A DNA stretch of 64,000 nucleotides from Cryptomeria japonica (taxonomy: Eukaryota; Streptophyta; Pinopsida; Cupressales; Cupressaceae). The position numbers were made by a program, and so were the translations under genes. Within the stretch, counting starts at the first letter, position 1. The number at the start of each line of letters is the position of its first letter. The notes under the pieces were generated by a model. It searched no databases and had not been told where the DNA came from. It saw only the letters and a list, made by a program, of their open reading frames with translations. The DNA lies in contig NC_081415.1 in the NCBI RefSeq assembly GCF_030272615.1, positions 598,491,335-598,555,334 of the forward strand, in the 5' to 3' direction. This document shows, one piece after another, positions 22,202 through 32,106 of this stretch.

Positions 22202-22866
22202 CATTATAGGTCTTATGGTGTACTAAGGGATCATATAGTGTCCTATGACCCCTTAGGACACTCTATGACCCTTTAGATATTGTTAGGGGTCATAATGTGT
22301 TCTACATGTCATATGGTGTCCTATGACACCTTAGGACACCATATGGTGTCCTATGACCCCTAGGAAACCTTATGACCCCTTAGAACACCATATGGTGTTG
22401 TTAAGGGTCATATGGTGTCCTAAGGAGTCATATGGTCTCCTACAACCCCTTAGGACTCCATATGGTGTTGTTATGGGTCGTACGGTGTCCTAAGAGGTCA
22501 TATAGTGTTCTATGACCCCTTAGCACACTATTTGGTGTCATTATGGGTCGTATGGTGTGCTAAGGGGTCACATGGTGTCCTTTGACCCCTTAGGACTCCA
22601 TATGACCTCTTATGTATCGTTATGGGTCATATGGTGTCCTATGACCCCTTAGGACACATGCATGGATCCCTAGGATACCATATGACCCCTAAGAATACCA
22701 TATGACATGAAAAAACACAAAATGGTGTCCTCCAAGTTCAGGTTCTTCTACAAACTCTTAAGACTCTATATGGGGTCGTTATGGGTCGTATGGTGTGCTT
22801 AGGGGTCATATGGTGTCCTATGAGCCCTTAGGACACATGCATGGATCCCTAGGATACCATATGACC
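22202..22866. repeat. Self-complementary satellite array, right part
   Basis: Continuation of the array at 19918-20322 with the same unit in both orientations (GGGTCATATGGTGTCCTATG, ACCCCTTAGGACACCATATG). Units are more diverged towards the right, with one unrelated insert near 22725-22750. Confidence 0.85.
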
Positions 22867-22868
22867 CT

Positions 22869-23105
22869 AGAGAGGGAGGGAATGGGAGAGAGATACACCT
22901 AAGAGAGGAGGAGAGTGAGATAGAGAGATAGAGACTGAGAGGGAGAGACAAGATAAATGAGAGAAAGAGAGATGGAGATAGAGAGAGAGAGGGGGGGAGG
23001 AGGGAGACATAGATAGATAAAGGGAAAGAGAGAGGGAGAGAGAGAGGGAAATAGAGGGAAATAGAGGGAGAGATAGAGATAGAGAGTGAAATAGAGAAGG
23101 GGACT

Positions 23106-23154
<49 letters not shown>

Positions 23155-23358
23155 AGAGAGAGACCTAAGAGGTGGAGGGAGATGAGAGAGAGAGAGAAAG
23201 AGAGAGTGAGAGATATAGAGAGTTTGAGAGAGGTAATGAGAAAGGGAGAGAGGGAGGGGGAGGAGAGAGGGAGATAATGAGAGAGATACACTGAAGGGAA
23301 GGAGAGAGTGAGATAGAGAGAAAGAGGATGAGAGGGAGAGACTTCAGAGATAAAGAAT

Positions 23359-23412
<54 letters not shown>

Positions 23413-23498
23413 GAGGTAGGGAGAGAGTGGGAAAGAGATACACTTGATAGAGGAGGAGAGTGATTTAGAGAGGGAGAGAGACTTAAGAGATAAAGAAT

Positions 23499-23535
<37 letters not shown>

Positions 23536-23921
23536 TGATAGATAAGAGGAGAGACTTGAGAGAAAGAGAAATGGAGTGAGAGGGGGAGAGAGAAAGAGAG
23601 TTAGAGGGAAAGAAATACTTGAAAAAGGAAGAGAAAGGGAGGGGGAGGGGGAGGGAGGGGGAGAGAATGAGAGAGAGAGAGACAGAGAGAGAGAGACACT
23701 GAAGAGAGGGGGAGAGAGTGAGAGAGAGTGAGAGAGAGATATTTGAGAGAGGGAGAGAAAGAGAGGGATAGATTAAAGAGAGAAAGAGGGTGAGGGAGAT
23801 GAGAAAGAGAGGGAGAGATACCCGAGAGAGGGAAGAAAGTAGAGAGGGAGATTCCTAAGAGAAAAAAAGGTAGGGGTTAAGGAAGAGAGAGGGGGAATGT
23901 AGGGAAGAGATGAGAGAGATA
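22869..23921. repeat. Purine (GAGA) low-complexity tract
   Basis: About 1.05 kb of G and A with rare other bases, including pure (GA)n runs at 23108-23150 and 23380-23410 and imperfect higher-order blocks of about 170 bp (GGAGAGAGACT..AGAGATAAAGAATGGG occurs twice). All frames in it are artefacts of composition. Confidence 0.92.
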
Positions 23922-24358
23922 ATGCTGATATGAGCATGTTGATTACTGAAATTTGACTAAGTCTGAAATTTATAAGAATACTCAAAAAAATAGAATCTAT
24001 ATTATAACTCTTAGAGATATGAAACCACTCTCAAACATCTTGACAATATATACATAAAATATAACTTAAAGTATAAGAAAGATACTTAAATGTTATATTT
24101 TATGTATATATCCTACCCAAGAACGCGTATGTGGTTTACAAACTAAAACCACATATGGGCTTTTTAGTTTCTAAACCACGTACAGGATTTTAGTTTTTAA
24201 AATGTGTACATAGTTAGTATACTTTAAACCCCATACACGGTTTACCTTTGGTTACGCTCCGCAAAACAAGCCTAAACATGTACGGGGTTCTTTAAATTTG
24301 AAATACCCCGTGCTCGTTTTGTTGTTTTTCATGTTTTTTTTTAGTGTGTCCACTTTTC
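23922..24358. other. Right inner zone of foldback-like element
   Basis: No gene. It holds a strong A/T hairpin (24046-24111) and a cluster of CGTAYGGG-like motifs at 24120-24310 matching, inverted, the cluster at 19285-19420 in the left inner zone. Confidence 0.5.
24046..24111. repeat. AT-rich perfect-looking hairpin, ~29-bp arms
   Basis: ATATATACATAAAATATAAC on the left is exactly matched, inverted, by GTTATATTTTATGTATATAT on the right, with a further partly paired stretch and a short AAGAAAG loop. It could be a small MITE-like palindrome or a structural part of the host foldback element. Confidence 0.8.
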
Positions 24359-24385
24359 TGACCACCATCTTTGTGCACTTAACCC
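24359..24385 (-). repeat. Terminal inverted repeat of foldback-like element, right
   Basis: TGACCACCATCTTTGTGCAC then TTAACCC, the inverse of the left end. A weaker match extends inwards (GTGGACAC on the left near 18466, GTGTCCAC on the right near 24347). Confidence 0.78.
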
Positions 24386-24421
24386 CCTCATGAAGTTTCA
24401 ATTACAGTACAGAGTTATTCA
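24386..24421 (-). pseudogene. DRM: Captured DRM fragment, arm 2, short middle piece
   Basis: The plus strand CCTCATGAAGTTTCAATTAC and its continuation to TTATTCA aligns with the reverse complement of about 17365-17400 in arm 1. It lies between the right end of the foldback element and the solo D-family LTR, so it proves the two insertions were independent events in one arm. Confidence 0.75.
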
Positions 24422-25209
24422 TGTTAGGATTCCCAAAGATACTAAGAGGGGGGGTGAATCAGTATCTAACTAGTTTGATAATTTTCTTAACTTAAAACAT
24501 GTAAAGCATATCAGTACTATATACCGGTAAACAAAAAGTAACGCAATAAACAGAGATAACATCAACCACATGAAAAGCACACCATAACATAGTAGTTTAA
24601 CGAGGAAACCCGATGTGGGAAAAACCCTCGGTGGGATTTGTGACCCACAATATTCACTTACTGGCCAATAAGAGAATATTACTGCTACAATAGGGGCTTG
24701 CACATGCAGGAAGGCCAAGTGCCTAGAGCTCACTGGTCAATTACAAAATGGGAAGTCTCACTGACTTACAAAATGGATTATGCAAATCCAATGTCTTGTA
24801 TTGCTTCAAAATAGCATCTACTATGCCATATCCAATACCAGTTTAAGCTATGCTTCATACATAAACCCTTAACCTATAACTCGCATAATAGGTCTGCCTT
24901 ATTTCACCTATCTACTTCGTTACAAAATGTTCTATAATGATCTCATACATATATGAGTCATTTTACAACTTTCCAAGTCGTCTTATAATGATTTTACAAT
25001 TAATTACAAAATATATTGTAAACAATATTCATGTCAGCCTGGGTGTTGGTATACTTCCTTTCATTGTCGATGTTCTATGTGCCGGTGTAGAGTCTATCAT
25101 TGTTGGTGCCGGTAAATTATCTTGTTGGTGTCATAGGATTGCAAGGTTGCCATCAATGACAAAACCTCAATCACCTACAATATCTCATTGGAGTGTGCAT
25201 TTGCCAACA
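24422..25209 (-). repeat. Solo LTR of family D in DRM arm 2
   Basis: It begins TGTTAGGATTCCC and ends TTTGCCAACA and is homologous along its length with the LTRs at 54060-54863 and 59892-60681. Target duplication is ATTCA/CTTCA with one mismatch; arm 1 inverted reads CTTCA, so the right copy is ancestral. 788 bp. Orientation follows the D element, whose transcription is on the minus strand. It shows that family D was active after the CACTA element captured DRM. Confidence 0.9.
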
Positions 25210-25818
25210 CTTCATGAAGGACACTACCACATTGTCTAGAGTCTATGCAATTCAATTTTTTCTTTTATCCCATGGAGACCAATAGTCCTTTGTCTGAGGA
25301 AGTGCTTCTTGAATAGTCATGCGGGGGAGAGGTAATGCTTGAAATCGCCCTTCTATTGGGAGATTGTGTACATAACCTCTTGGTCTTCTGGAAGCTGAAA
25401 AGTACTTTGATTCCACCAACTCTGGTTCTACACCATAGAAAATTTTGGATATTGTCTTCCAAATATCCTTCGGTGGAAAAGAATCATTCTCATAATATAA
25501 AAAAGGTGGCCCTTGTATGAACACATTAATTTCCTCCAAGTGTGGCCCAATAGGTTTCCCCAAAACTCCAAAACCAATTAGTCGCTCCAGACATAAATTA
25601 GAGACCACATCATACACTCCAAACATTGTTTGTTTGTATTGCATACTCTCTATGTATTTATCACCCCTTAACACTTTCCTCTGCTTTTCTCCAATTTCTC
25701 TCTTTTGGGTAGCTGATGAGCTTGTTTCCATGTCATTCAAGATAATGTCTGCTTGCTTTGTTTTACAAAATTTACTTGCACATGACTCTTTATCTTGTAT
25801 CTTCTGCTTCTATAAAGT
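25210..25818 (-). pseudogene. DRM: Captured DRM fragment, arm 2, distal part
   Basis: A 162-codon minus-strand frame (25252-25740) starts at MNDMETSSSATQKRE and has GPPFLYYEND (motif VI with Asn-Asp where arm 1 keeps Asn-Val), DIWKTISKIFYG, SRRPRGYVHNLPIEG and LPQTKDYWSPWDKRK. It is the better preserved arm: the Trp lost in arm 1 is present and the C-run frameshift is absent. Homology to arm 1 ends at about 25818 (arm 1 at about 16762), so both arms have almost the same length once insertions are removed. Confidence 0.9.
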
Positions 25819-27040
25819 TATAAATTATAATTCAGGCTTAGATGATTAAATAAAATAAGCATTTGTAAAGAAAAGATTTATTCATTGGATGTTACATATT
25901 ATCTGACAGAAAGATCCTAGATCCAATTTTTGGAGAAAGGAAACATCATTGATAATATTTTTTCAAATAAGACTCAATCAAATAAATTAAAAATATTTTA
26001 TGTAATTTTAAAAGTAGAACTCGTGCAATGCTTTCTGCATTATGAATGAATGGAGACATAGAGGCGATTCATAAATTGTGCCAAGCTAGTGTACTTGAAT
26101 AATCGTTGCATAGGTGGAATAATGGGAATATAGCGAAGAACCTTGCAAGGAACCCTTTTTGTTTGATCTGTTTGATATTTACTGATATGGCATTTAGAGC
26201 ATTCAGGGTATCTTTGTGTTCATGTCAACTTTTCTTCCTGTTTGGGCTCCTTCATTGTGAAAATGAGTTTAACTACTAAAAAAATGTTGCGTGTAAACCC
26301 TTATACGTCTACTGCACCACTAAAGAAGCCACAAAAATGGCAAAAACCTGAACCATGTGAAGAATCATGCATATGAAGGGTAGTCCTAAAGATTCAACAA
26401 GCAGCAAATGTTATAATCCAAATAGAAGTTTTATAGCAGCCAAACATAGAGATTAAAAGCTCATGCCTAATGGATAGGTATGATGTGCTACAGACAAAAA
26501 GGGTGGAAAGAAAAATTTTAGAGATGAAGAAAACACATGCTTAGAGGTATTTCATTAACACCAAGGAGTAGATATTTGTTCTTGGCCTTGAATTCCTATG
26601 AATGCATGCAAATCATTGCCAATGATAAAAGATATAGGTTTGTATAAAGAACCAATAATGGAGAATATGAAATTCTTAGGAACACAAGAATATAAGCATG
26701 AATCTCAGAGTAGTCACAACATAAAAAGACTATCCAATGATAGATTTTGAGATCTCTTTTTGGCAAAGAAATTATCAAAGGGTGACAGTTGAGATTTAGG
26801 AGAAAGTGGAGCCAATCAAAAGAAGTTTAATATAAATGAAAAACAAAGATCAATAATACAAATCATAGCAAGTATGTCCAAGGATAACAAAGAAATATAA
26901 CTATGAGGCAACAAGGTTTAATGACAAAAATATAACTATGTGAACAAAGAATCATGTCAAGACATAAATAGGTAAGGTGGTATCCTTATGATCAAAGTAT
27001 GAAAATTACCAATATTAGAGTTCTTTTGTAATGCATTTGG
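25819..27040. other. CACTA interior, nothing recognised
   Basis: About 1.2 kb with only short frames. No similarity to a known domain and no repeat structure was visible. It may be further captured host DNA or old transposon sequence. Confidence 0.4.
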
Positions 27041-27054
27041 ATCAAATATTTCTC

Positions 27055-27460
27055 AGCCTAAATCTACTTTACTAGGATCGGCTATTGACCCTCCTGATTG
27101 ATTAAGTCAATTTGGTTGGCAATGGGGAGGGCCTGGTAAAATTGTAAGGTACCCAGGTATACCATTCTCAGTGTCCCCCTTGTTACCTAAGATGTGGGAA
27201 TGGATGTATGCTAAGATAGAAATAAAAATCAATGGTTGGAATAGGAACTTTCTGTCATTGGTAAGTAGAGTCCAAGTGTGTGAAAAAAACTTATCCTTTT
27301 ACACCATTTATTATGCATATATGTGGTTCCTTGCTAGTTATCAAGTAGATAGGTGAAAAAAGTTATTAGGCAATTTTGTGGCTAGATGGAAGAGGTAAGA
27401 AAAGGATGCAAATTCTTAAATGGAAATGGTGCTGCTTGAGTAAGGACTTAGGTATGTATT
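27055..27460 (+). pseudogene. LINE reverse transcriptase, C-terminal fragment
   Basis: A plus frame reads WQWGGPGKIVRYPGIPFSVS, then LPKMWEWMYAKIEIKINGWNR and FLSLVSRVQV, the block after the catalytic core in plant L1-type RTs (pattern YLGIPF...W..I..KI...L..W). Another frame continues with FLWLDGRGKKRM and KWKWCCLSKDLG. It sits inside the CACTA transposon and has stops; a poly(A) run at 28789-28800 on the same strand may be its 3' end. Confidence 0.7.
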
Positions 27461-28800
27461 ATCACAATCATATATCTATGTATTATTTTAATGTAAGAGG
27501 TAAGCTAAGTTCGGATTATGACAATCATATATGTATGTATTATTTCAATGTACCTATTATTGGGCTAGACCCAAATGTGACATGGGAAAGACAATTCAAT
27601 GTGTGATAGGGTTGGGCCCAAAATGAAACGTGCTAAGGCATTGGGTTGGACTCAAATGTCCAACGTGGTAAATATAAATGACAATATAACAATAAATTAA
27701 TAATTTTGCAAGCCGACCTAAGGATATCTACCGCCAAAAGAAGGATATATATATATAACAACTTCAAGATGAAGTAAAACACATTTTCATTACTTGCAAA
27801 AATGTTATCTTCTCTTCCTATCTCTACTCTTTTATGTTATAAATCTACTCTTCTATCCTTAGCGAATTTGTTGGTCTACACTTTGGTGAACCTCAAGGAC
27901 TTATTAAGTGAAGTTGTCAAGATCCTACTTCAACCTGTTGAAGCCATCTTCTACTGATCCACTCCTTTGGTCATCTCCTACTGGTTAGGGCTGCATCATA
28001 TATCATCTTGGCAACTTGTAGTTACGACAGCAATCAGAGATAAGTCTGTCATATTGTAATTGCCTACCATTGATATAATACATCTTATAGTATAAGGCTA
28101 GGTTTTTCACCTCCAAGAGGGAGGTTTTCCTAGGGTATTGGTGTCTTGCATCTTGTGTTTCATTATTGTTACTGTTTATTCATAGTCACATTATAGTTAA
28201 TTAATTTGTTTAACATCTTAGCACTTAAATTTAACAGCCTATTGACCCCAAGATCTAAGAAAGATAGGGAAGAAATTCTAGGAAGAGTATATAGACTTTT
28301 ACAATAAATACCAAAAAGAACACCAATATCAATTAAAGAGGGGTGAAGTTATAAGACACCTAGAAATGGCTCACCAAAACTTTGATTGCTCTAGTTGAGA
28401 GATGATCTTTGCGCCCCTTGGAAGAGAATTTGATACTTTCCAAATTAGTATGATAGAACCTAAGAATAATGGCAAAGGAAAAGACAAAGAAGCTAATAAT
28501 GAAGATGGAGAGAATGAAGAGAAAGAGGAGAATCCACATAATGATAGTGATAATGAATCTTAATAAGCTATTACAATCTATCTTTTTGAATATGTTGTCA
28601 ATAGATTATGTAATTTGATGTTGACTCGAAGCTCTACACATTACTCTTAATCGTATAAACTGATTCTTTTTTTTTCTTCTAATTTTAAAGTGGTTTATCT
28701 TGGTTGGGAATTTGATGGAGTAATCAACTTGGTCACTATTATTGTAACCTGACTTTGTAATCTGATTTTATTTTGGTAATCGATCTTCAAAAAAAAAAAA
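27461..28800 (+). other. LINE 3' region interrupted by LTR-like insert, ending in poly(A)
   Basis: 27461-27600 contains a ~75-bp imperfect tandem duplication (TATGTATTATTTYAATGTA). 27600-28240 is non-coding and LTR-like in character (short TA run at 27750, end TTTAACA) but I could not find both edges. 28261-28562 has an open stretch with an acidic Glu/Asn/Lys-rich end stopping at TAA. A tail of 12 A at 28789-28800 fits the 3' end of a LINE or retrocopy. Confidence 0.45.
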
Positions 28801-29890
28801 CATTCTGCATAGCAAACACACTACACTCACATACTTTCTTATACGAACCTTGACATGTGTCTTGCTTTAGGATAACCTAGTGTACCACAAGCCAAATAGA
28901 CATAGACACAAGATGAGGGAGCTAGTATTTGTTTCTACCCTCATTTCAATACTTATCATCAACCAACTCAACACTATCAATGATTAATTTGAGGTGTAAA
29001 GATTCAACAAATTGCTACAAATTTCATTGAGTAAAGGCAACATAGGTGACAACCACCCTAACTTCCACAACAAAAGTCTTAGACATAAGATTCCTGCCTT
29101 TTGACCTTTTGTAGTTTAATCTTGTAAGATTTAAAAATTCATATGTGCTATTTTTTTTATCATATAAGAATCACATATATGATTTTATCCTTAGGCTAGA
29201 TAATGGGCATGGTCCAAATTTTAGTTGTTTAAATTCATATTTTTTTCAAGGTTGATGATTCATAGATCTAATTGTTATCCATTGGTATGATGTCAAAAAC
29301 TTTGAATTGTGTATCTAAGGTTGTGTACTTAAAGGCATATGTTGAGTGGTTGGGAGGGTAAAGACCCACATATCAACTATCTACTTTGATATTCTAGGAT
29401 GGTGTCCACCTACTCTAAAACCTTGTGGGCACTCTCTGTCTGATACTAACATATACACAACATGTGCCTCTCATATAACCCTATGTTGTCTAGGCCCCAC
29501 CATAAGTAGAAGATCAAGGTTACAAACTTCTCGCATGCCTCTTGTGTCCTCCCATATCCCTTCTTTTTCATAAGATACTTTTCCATAGCAACCCTAAAGT
29601 CTATATCATCCTTCAACAATCCTTCAACAATCCCTCCTTCAAAAATCCCTCATTTAAGTCTATCAACTTCTCCTCTAACTCCTATTTAGACTCAAATATA
29701 TTTTTGAAATGATCATTATTCTAGTTGTTGCAACTTTAGCTTGATTGATTTCAATTTTGAGACAAATCATAATAGTTTAGATCCTATGAAATGATCCTCA
29801 CCCAACCATTCAACTATCATATTGAAGAAATTTGTATCCTTCATCCACATGTTTTCAAATTTGAATGGACTCTTACATATAATTTTGTCA
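28801..29890. other. CACTA interior, nothing recognised
   Basis: About 1.1 kb downstream of the poly(A) run. Only short frames; no domain, LTR edge or repeat seen. Confidence 0.4.
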
Positions 29891-29899
29891 CCCACAAGT

Positions 29900-30530
29900 T
29901 TCAACTAGATGGGTCAGTGATCTAAGCTAGAACAAGGAAGAATTGGCACTTCCATGCAAAAATGGAAGGATGCCAAATCCTTGCAAAAGAGATACCTATA
30001 GATCATATCTATAATGTTACTAAAGCCCATCCTCCTATTGTTATAGGTAAAAGCCCCATTCCTTAAACCAGTCTCAAGAAGATTGTTCCTAGTTACCCAA
30101 TAACTGAAGTCTCTTTGGGACTGATTAAACCTCAAAATAGCCACCCCCTTGTCCTAAATATGTAGGATAGCATTAAAATATAAACCTAAGATGTAATGAA
30201 AAAAGGGTATTTTGGTAGAGACAAATCCATACAATTACAAACTATAGAGAAGAAGAATAACTCCTAAAGCTACACCCTTTCCTATCCTCTCCATAGCTAT
30301 TAGAGAAGATCTCCAAAAGATAGCTAGGCTACTAGATGCCCCTTCAAATTGGATCACCCCCAGCTTCACATTCTTTGCTTTCTTGGAAAATGTCTTCATT
30401 TCCAATGTGGACAATTTGGTTTCTTGTAGTAGTATTATATATGCCTTTTCAAAGTCAATCCTATGCTTGACCAAGTGTTATTTGTTATGGGCATTAAAGC
30501 CCCTAAAATTCCTTGATAGGAGCTTCATGC
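29900..30530 (-). pseudogene. LINE apurinic-type endonuclease fragment
   Basis: Minus frames read MKLLSRNFRGFNAHNK then a TAA (probably from CAA), HLVKHRIDFEKAYIILLQETKLS (the QETK block holds the catalytic Glu), GASSSLAIFWRS, and further on QRDFSYWVTRNNLLETGLRNGAFTYNNRR. This is the APE-type endonuclease at the start of L1 ORF2, which nicks the target DNA. Catalytic Asn (RNFRG, usually WNCRG) and Glu are present, but frames are broken and the SDH end is degenerate (SSLDH). It lies opposite to the RT fragment, so they come from different copies. Confidence 0.78.
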
Positions 30531-30879
30531 CCACTAGGGAAGTGGGCCACCCTTCTATGATCTCAGTAATAGTACTTTTTTAAACTTTCTCTATACTTCA
30601 CCATCATTGGGTCTCAATTTATATAACAATTTCCTATCTTTTCATTTTCTCTTTCCTCAATCTAGGATAGATTTATTGGAAGGTGTATATTTAATAGCCA
30701 TCTTTATCTAGGAACCATCCTCACTATCCTTAATACCTTGCATTAATAGATTGTCAAACAAAATATTGTGCTCCTCTCCTTATAATCCATCTTCCTCTAT
30801 AATGTCCTCCCCTAACCCTGGATCATTTTGTAATAAATCCAAGCACCCACATGCTATCCTCATCAACTTATCATTGATA

Positions 30880-31260
30880 TCCTAACAAGGGGACTAAAAA
30901 TTATCTAGTCTCTCCCTATCCTCTATTGTTGTTTTCCTCTTGATAGGAGTGGTTGTTAGAGTTCTTAGGATTTAACTAGTGTGGCATATCTAAAAACCAA
31001 ACCCTTTCCACAACAACCTTCTAAAACCATATCCCATTCTTAAATATAATCTCCAATTCCTCCATGATCCCAACATTTAAATCAAACTCACTGACTAATT
31101 TAGTCATTGAGCATGGCCTACCATTAAGAAAATCTTTATCTATCCCACAAAGCAGCTAAGGGAATCTCCTATTTTAATTAGGACTTCTATGTTCCAATAT
31201 TTCACAAGAAGTTCAGCAAGACTGATCCACATAAAGGGTTCCTAATTTTATATTTCATTG
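30880..31260 (-). pseudogene. LINE ORF1 (DUF4283-like) fragment
   Basis: The minus strand reads LWISLAELLVKYWNIEVLIKIGDSL and FVG, the end of the DUF4283 RNA-binding region that opens plant L1 ORF1 (pattern VW..LP.LP.E.W....L..IG...G). Other frames continue IDKDFLNGRPCSMTKLVSEFD and FKNGIWF. It is directly upstream (minus sense) of the endonuclease fragment, the right order for one LINE copy spanning about 29900-31260. Confidence 0.62.
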
Positions 31261-32096
31261 GAGAAATCGGGGACCCAATATATGCAATTTAAGCTTAAAC
31301 CCTCAAATAAGAGTAGACTCCCATATTACAAACAAATATTTAGAGAAGAACCAATGCATTCAACTAGAATTAATTAATTCAAGAGGGTTCTAATACTTAC
31401 ACTCCCTCGAAGTTGTTAATCCACCACTACATGAGTGTCTTATTGGGGCAACCTCCACCACACTTCATGAAGAGTGTATGATCATTCAATTGTTGTATAG
31501 ATTCTGCAAGGGTCGTTGTGGATACAACAAAGGATTTGTTATTAATCAACTTTGAGGGCTTGTCTTTTCTTCCGTCTACTAGAATGGTAGTGTATTTATG
31601 CCTAAACTTGCTAACTATCATCTATGGCTGATGTGAAGCGTTTGTATGAAAAAAATTCAAACAATTTCATCACTACATCAAGCAAATTCAACACATTGTC
31701 ACAAACATAACTTTTTTTTCTTCAAGAAAACATCCTGTGAATGAATTGGTTGATTACCCTACCTTTTTTCTTCAACTGGATCTTGGTGGCACCCCAATCC
31801 AGAAATGTTTCCCTCCCTCAATTTTTTTGTGATGGCAAAGATCGATGGGATGAAGAGGTGGGAATAATGTTTATCAAATGACTTGCTCTTTTTTTTTTTG
31901 AAGTAATGCCCGTGATCGTCAGAATTTCGATGAACACGAGCACTTTTTCTAAAAAAACACAAATTTCATTGCCAATTCCTACTCTGTCAAAACCAAGTGT
32001 TGAATTATCATCGGAATTCCAATGAATGCAGGAATTTTTTCAAAAAAAATCAAATTTGGTCACAATATACCTTCTCCGTCAGAATTTTAGGCCAAA
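31261..32096. other. CACTA right subterminal zone and adjacent sequence
   Basis: 31427-31621 carries a 64-codon minus frame of ordinary composition that I do not recognise (possible captured exon). From about 31900 the subterminal motifs appear: CGTCAGAATTTCGATGAACA, CATCGGAATTCCAATGAATG and CGTCAGAATTTTAGG, inverted relatives of those at the left end. Confidence 0.55.
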
Positions 32097-32106
32097 TGTA
32101 TTAGTG
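32097..32106 (-). repeat. CACTA terminal inverted repeat, right
   Basis: TGTATTAGTG, the complement reading CACTAATACA (9 of 10 bases as the left end), directly before the target duplication TTG. Confidence 0.92.

Larger units (their letters stand above)
18418..24385. mobile_element. Foldback-like TIR element inserted in DRM arm 2
   Basis: Ends are GGGTGAGTGCACAAAGATGG and the inverted GGGTTAAGTGCACAAAGATGG, 26-27 bp with few differences; the flanks give a possible 3-bp duplication CTT/CCT. The interior is roughly mirror symmetric: GTACG/GTATG motifs (19280-19420 and 24120-24310), a pyrimidine tract (19571-19790) opposite a purine tract (22869-23921), and in the middle a self-complementary satellite (19918-22866) that holds a solo LTR. 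No coding capacity was seen. Superfamily not assigned. Arm 1 of the DRM repeat is the empty site. Confidence 0.65.
16432..32106 (+). mobile_element. Non-autonomous CACTA (En/Spm) transposon carrying DRM fragments
   Basis: Ends are CACTAGTACA and TGTATTAGTG, imperfect inverted repeats of one another, flanked by the 3-bp duplication TTG (16429-16431 and 32107-32109). Joining the flanks restores the E3 integrase reading (KEYGQ..WDQIIHQVE), as in E5. Subterminal zones carry repeated motifs around GTCAGAATTCTGAC and TTGGAATTCC in both orientations. No TNP2-type transposase was seen in 15.7 kb. Cargo is an inverted repeat of a DRM methyltransferase, a foldback-like element, a solo LTR and two LINE fragments. 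Strand is arbitrary. Confidence 0.9.

Noticed and set aside
22899-23985. Ser/Leu-rich minus-strand ORFs of 70-130 codons
   Set aside because: Artefacts of the GA tract, which lacks stops on the complementary strand.
24470-24733. Hydrophobic ORFs in D-family LTRs (also near 54055-54371 and 59912-60189)
   Set aside because: Only LTR identity conserves them; frames differ between copies.
27600-28250. A complete solo LTR in the LINE 3' region
   Set aside because: An end TTTAACA and a TA run are suggestive, but no matching start and no target duplication could be found.
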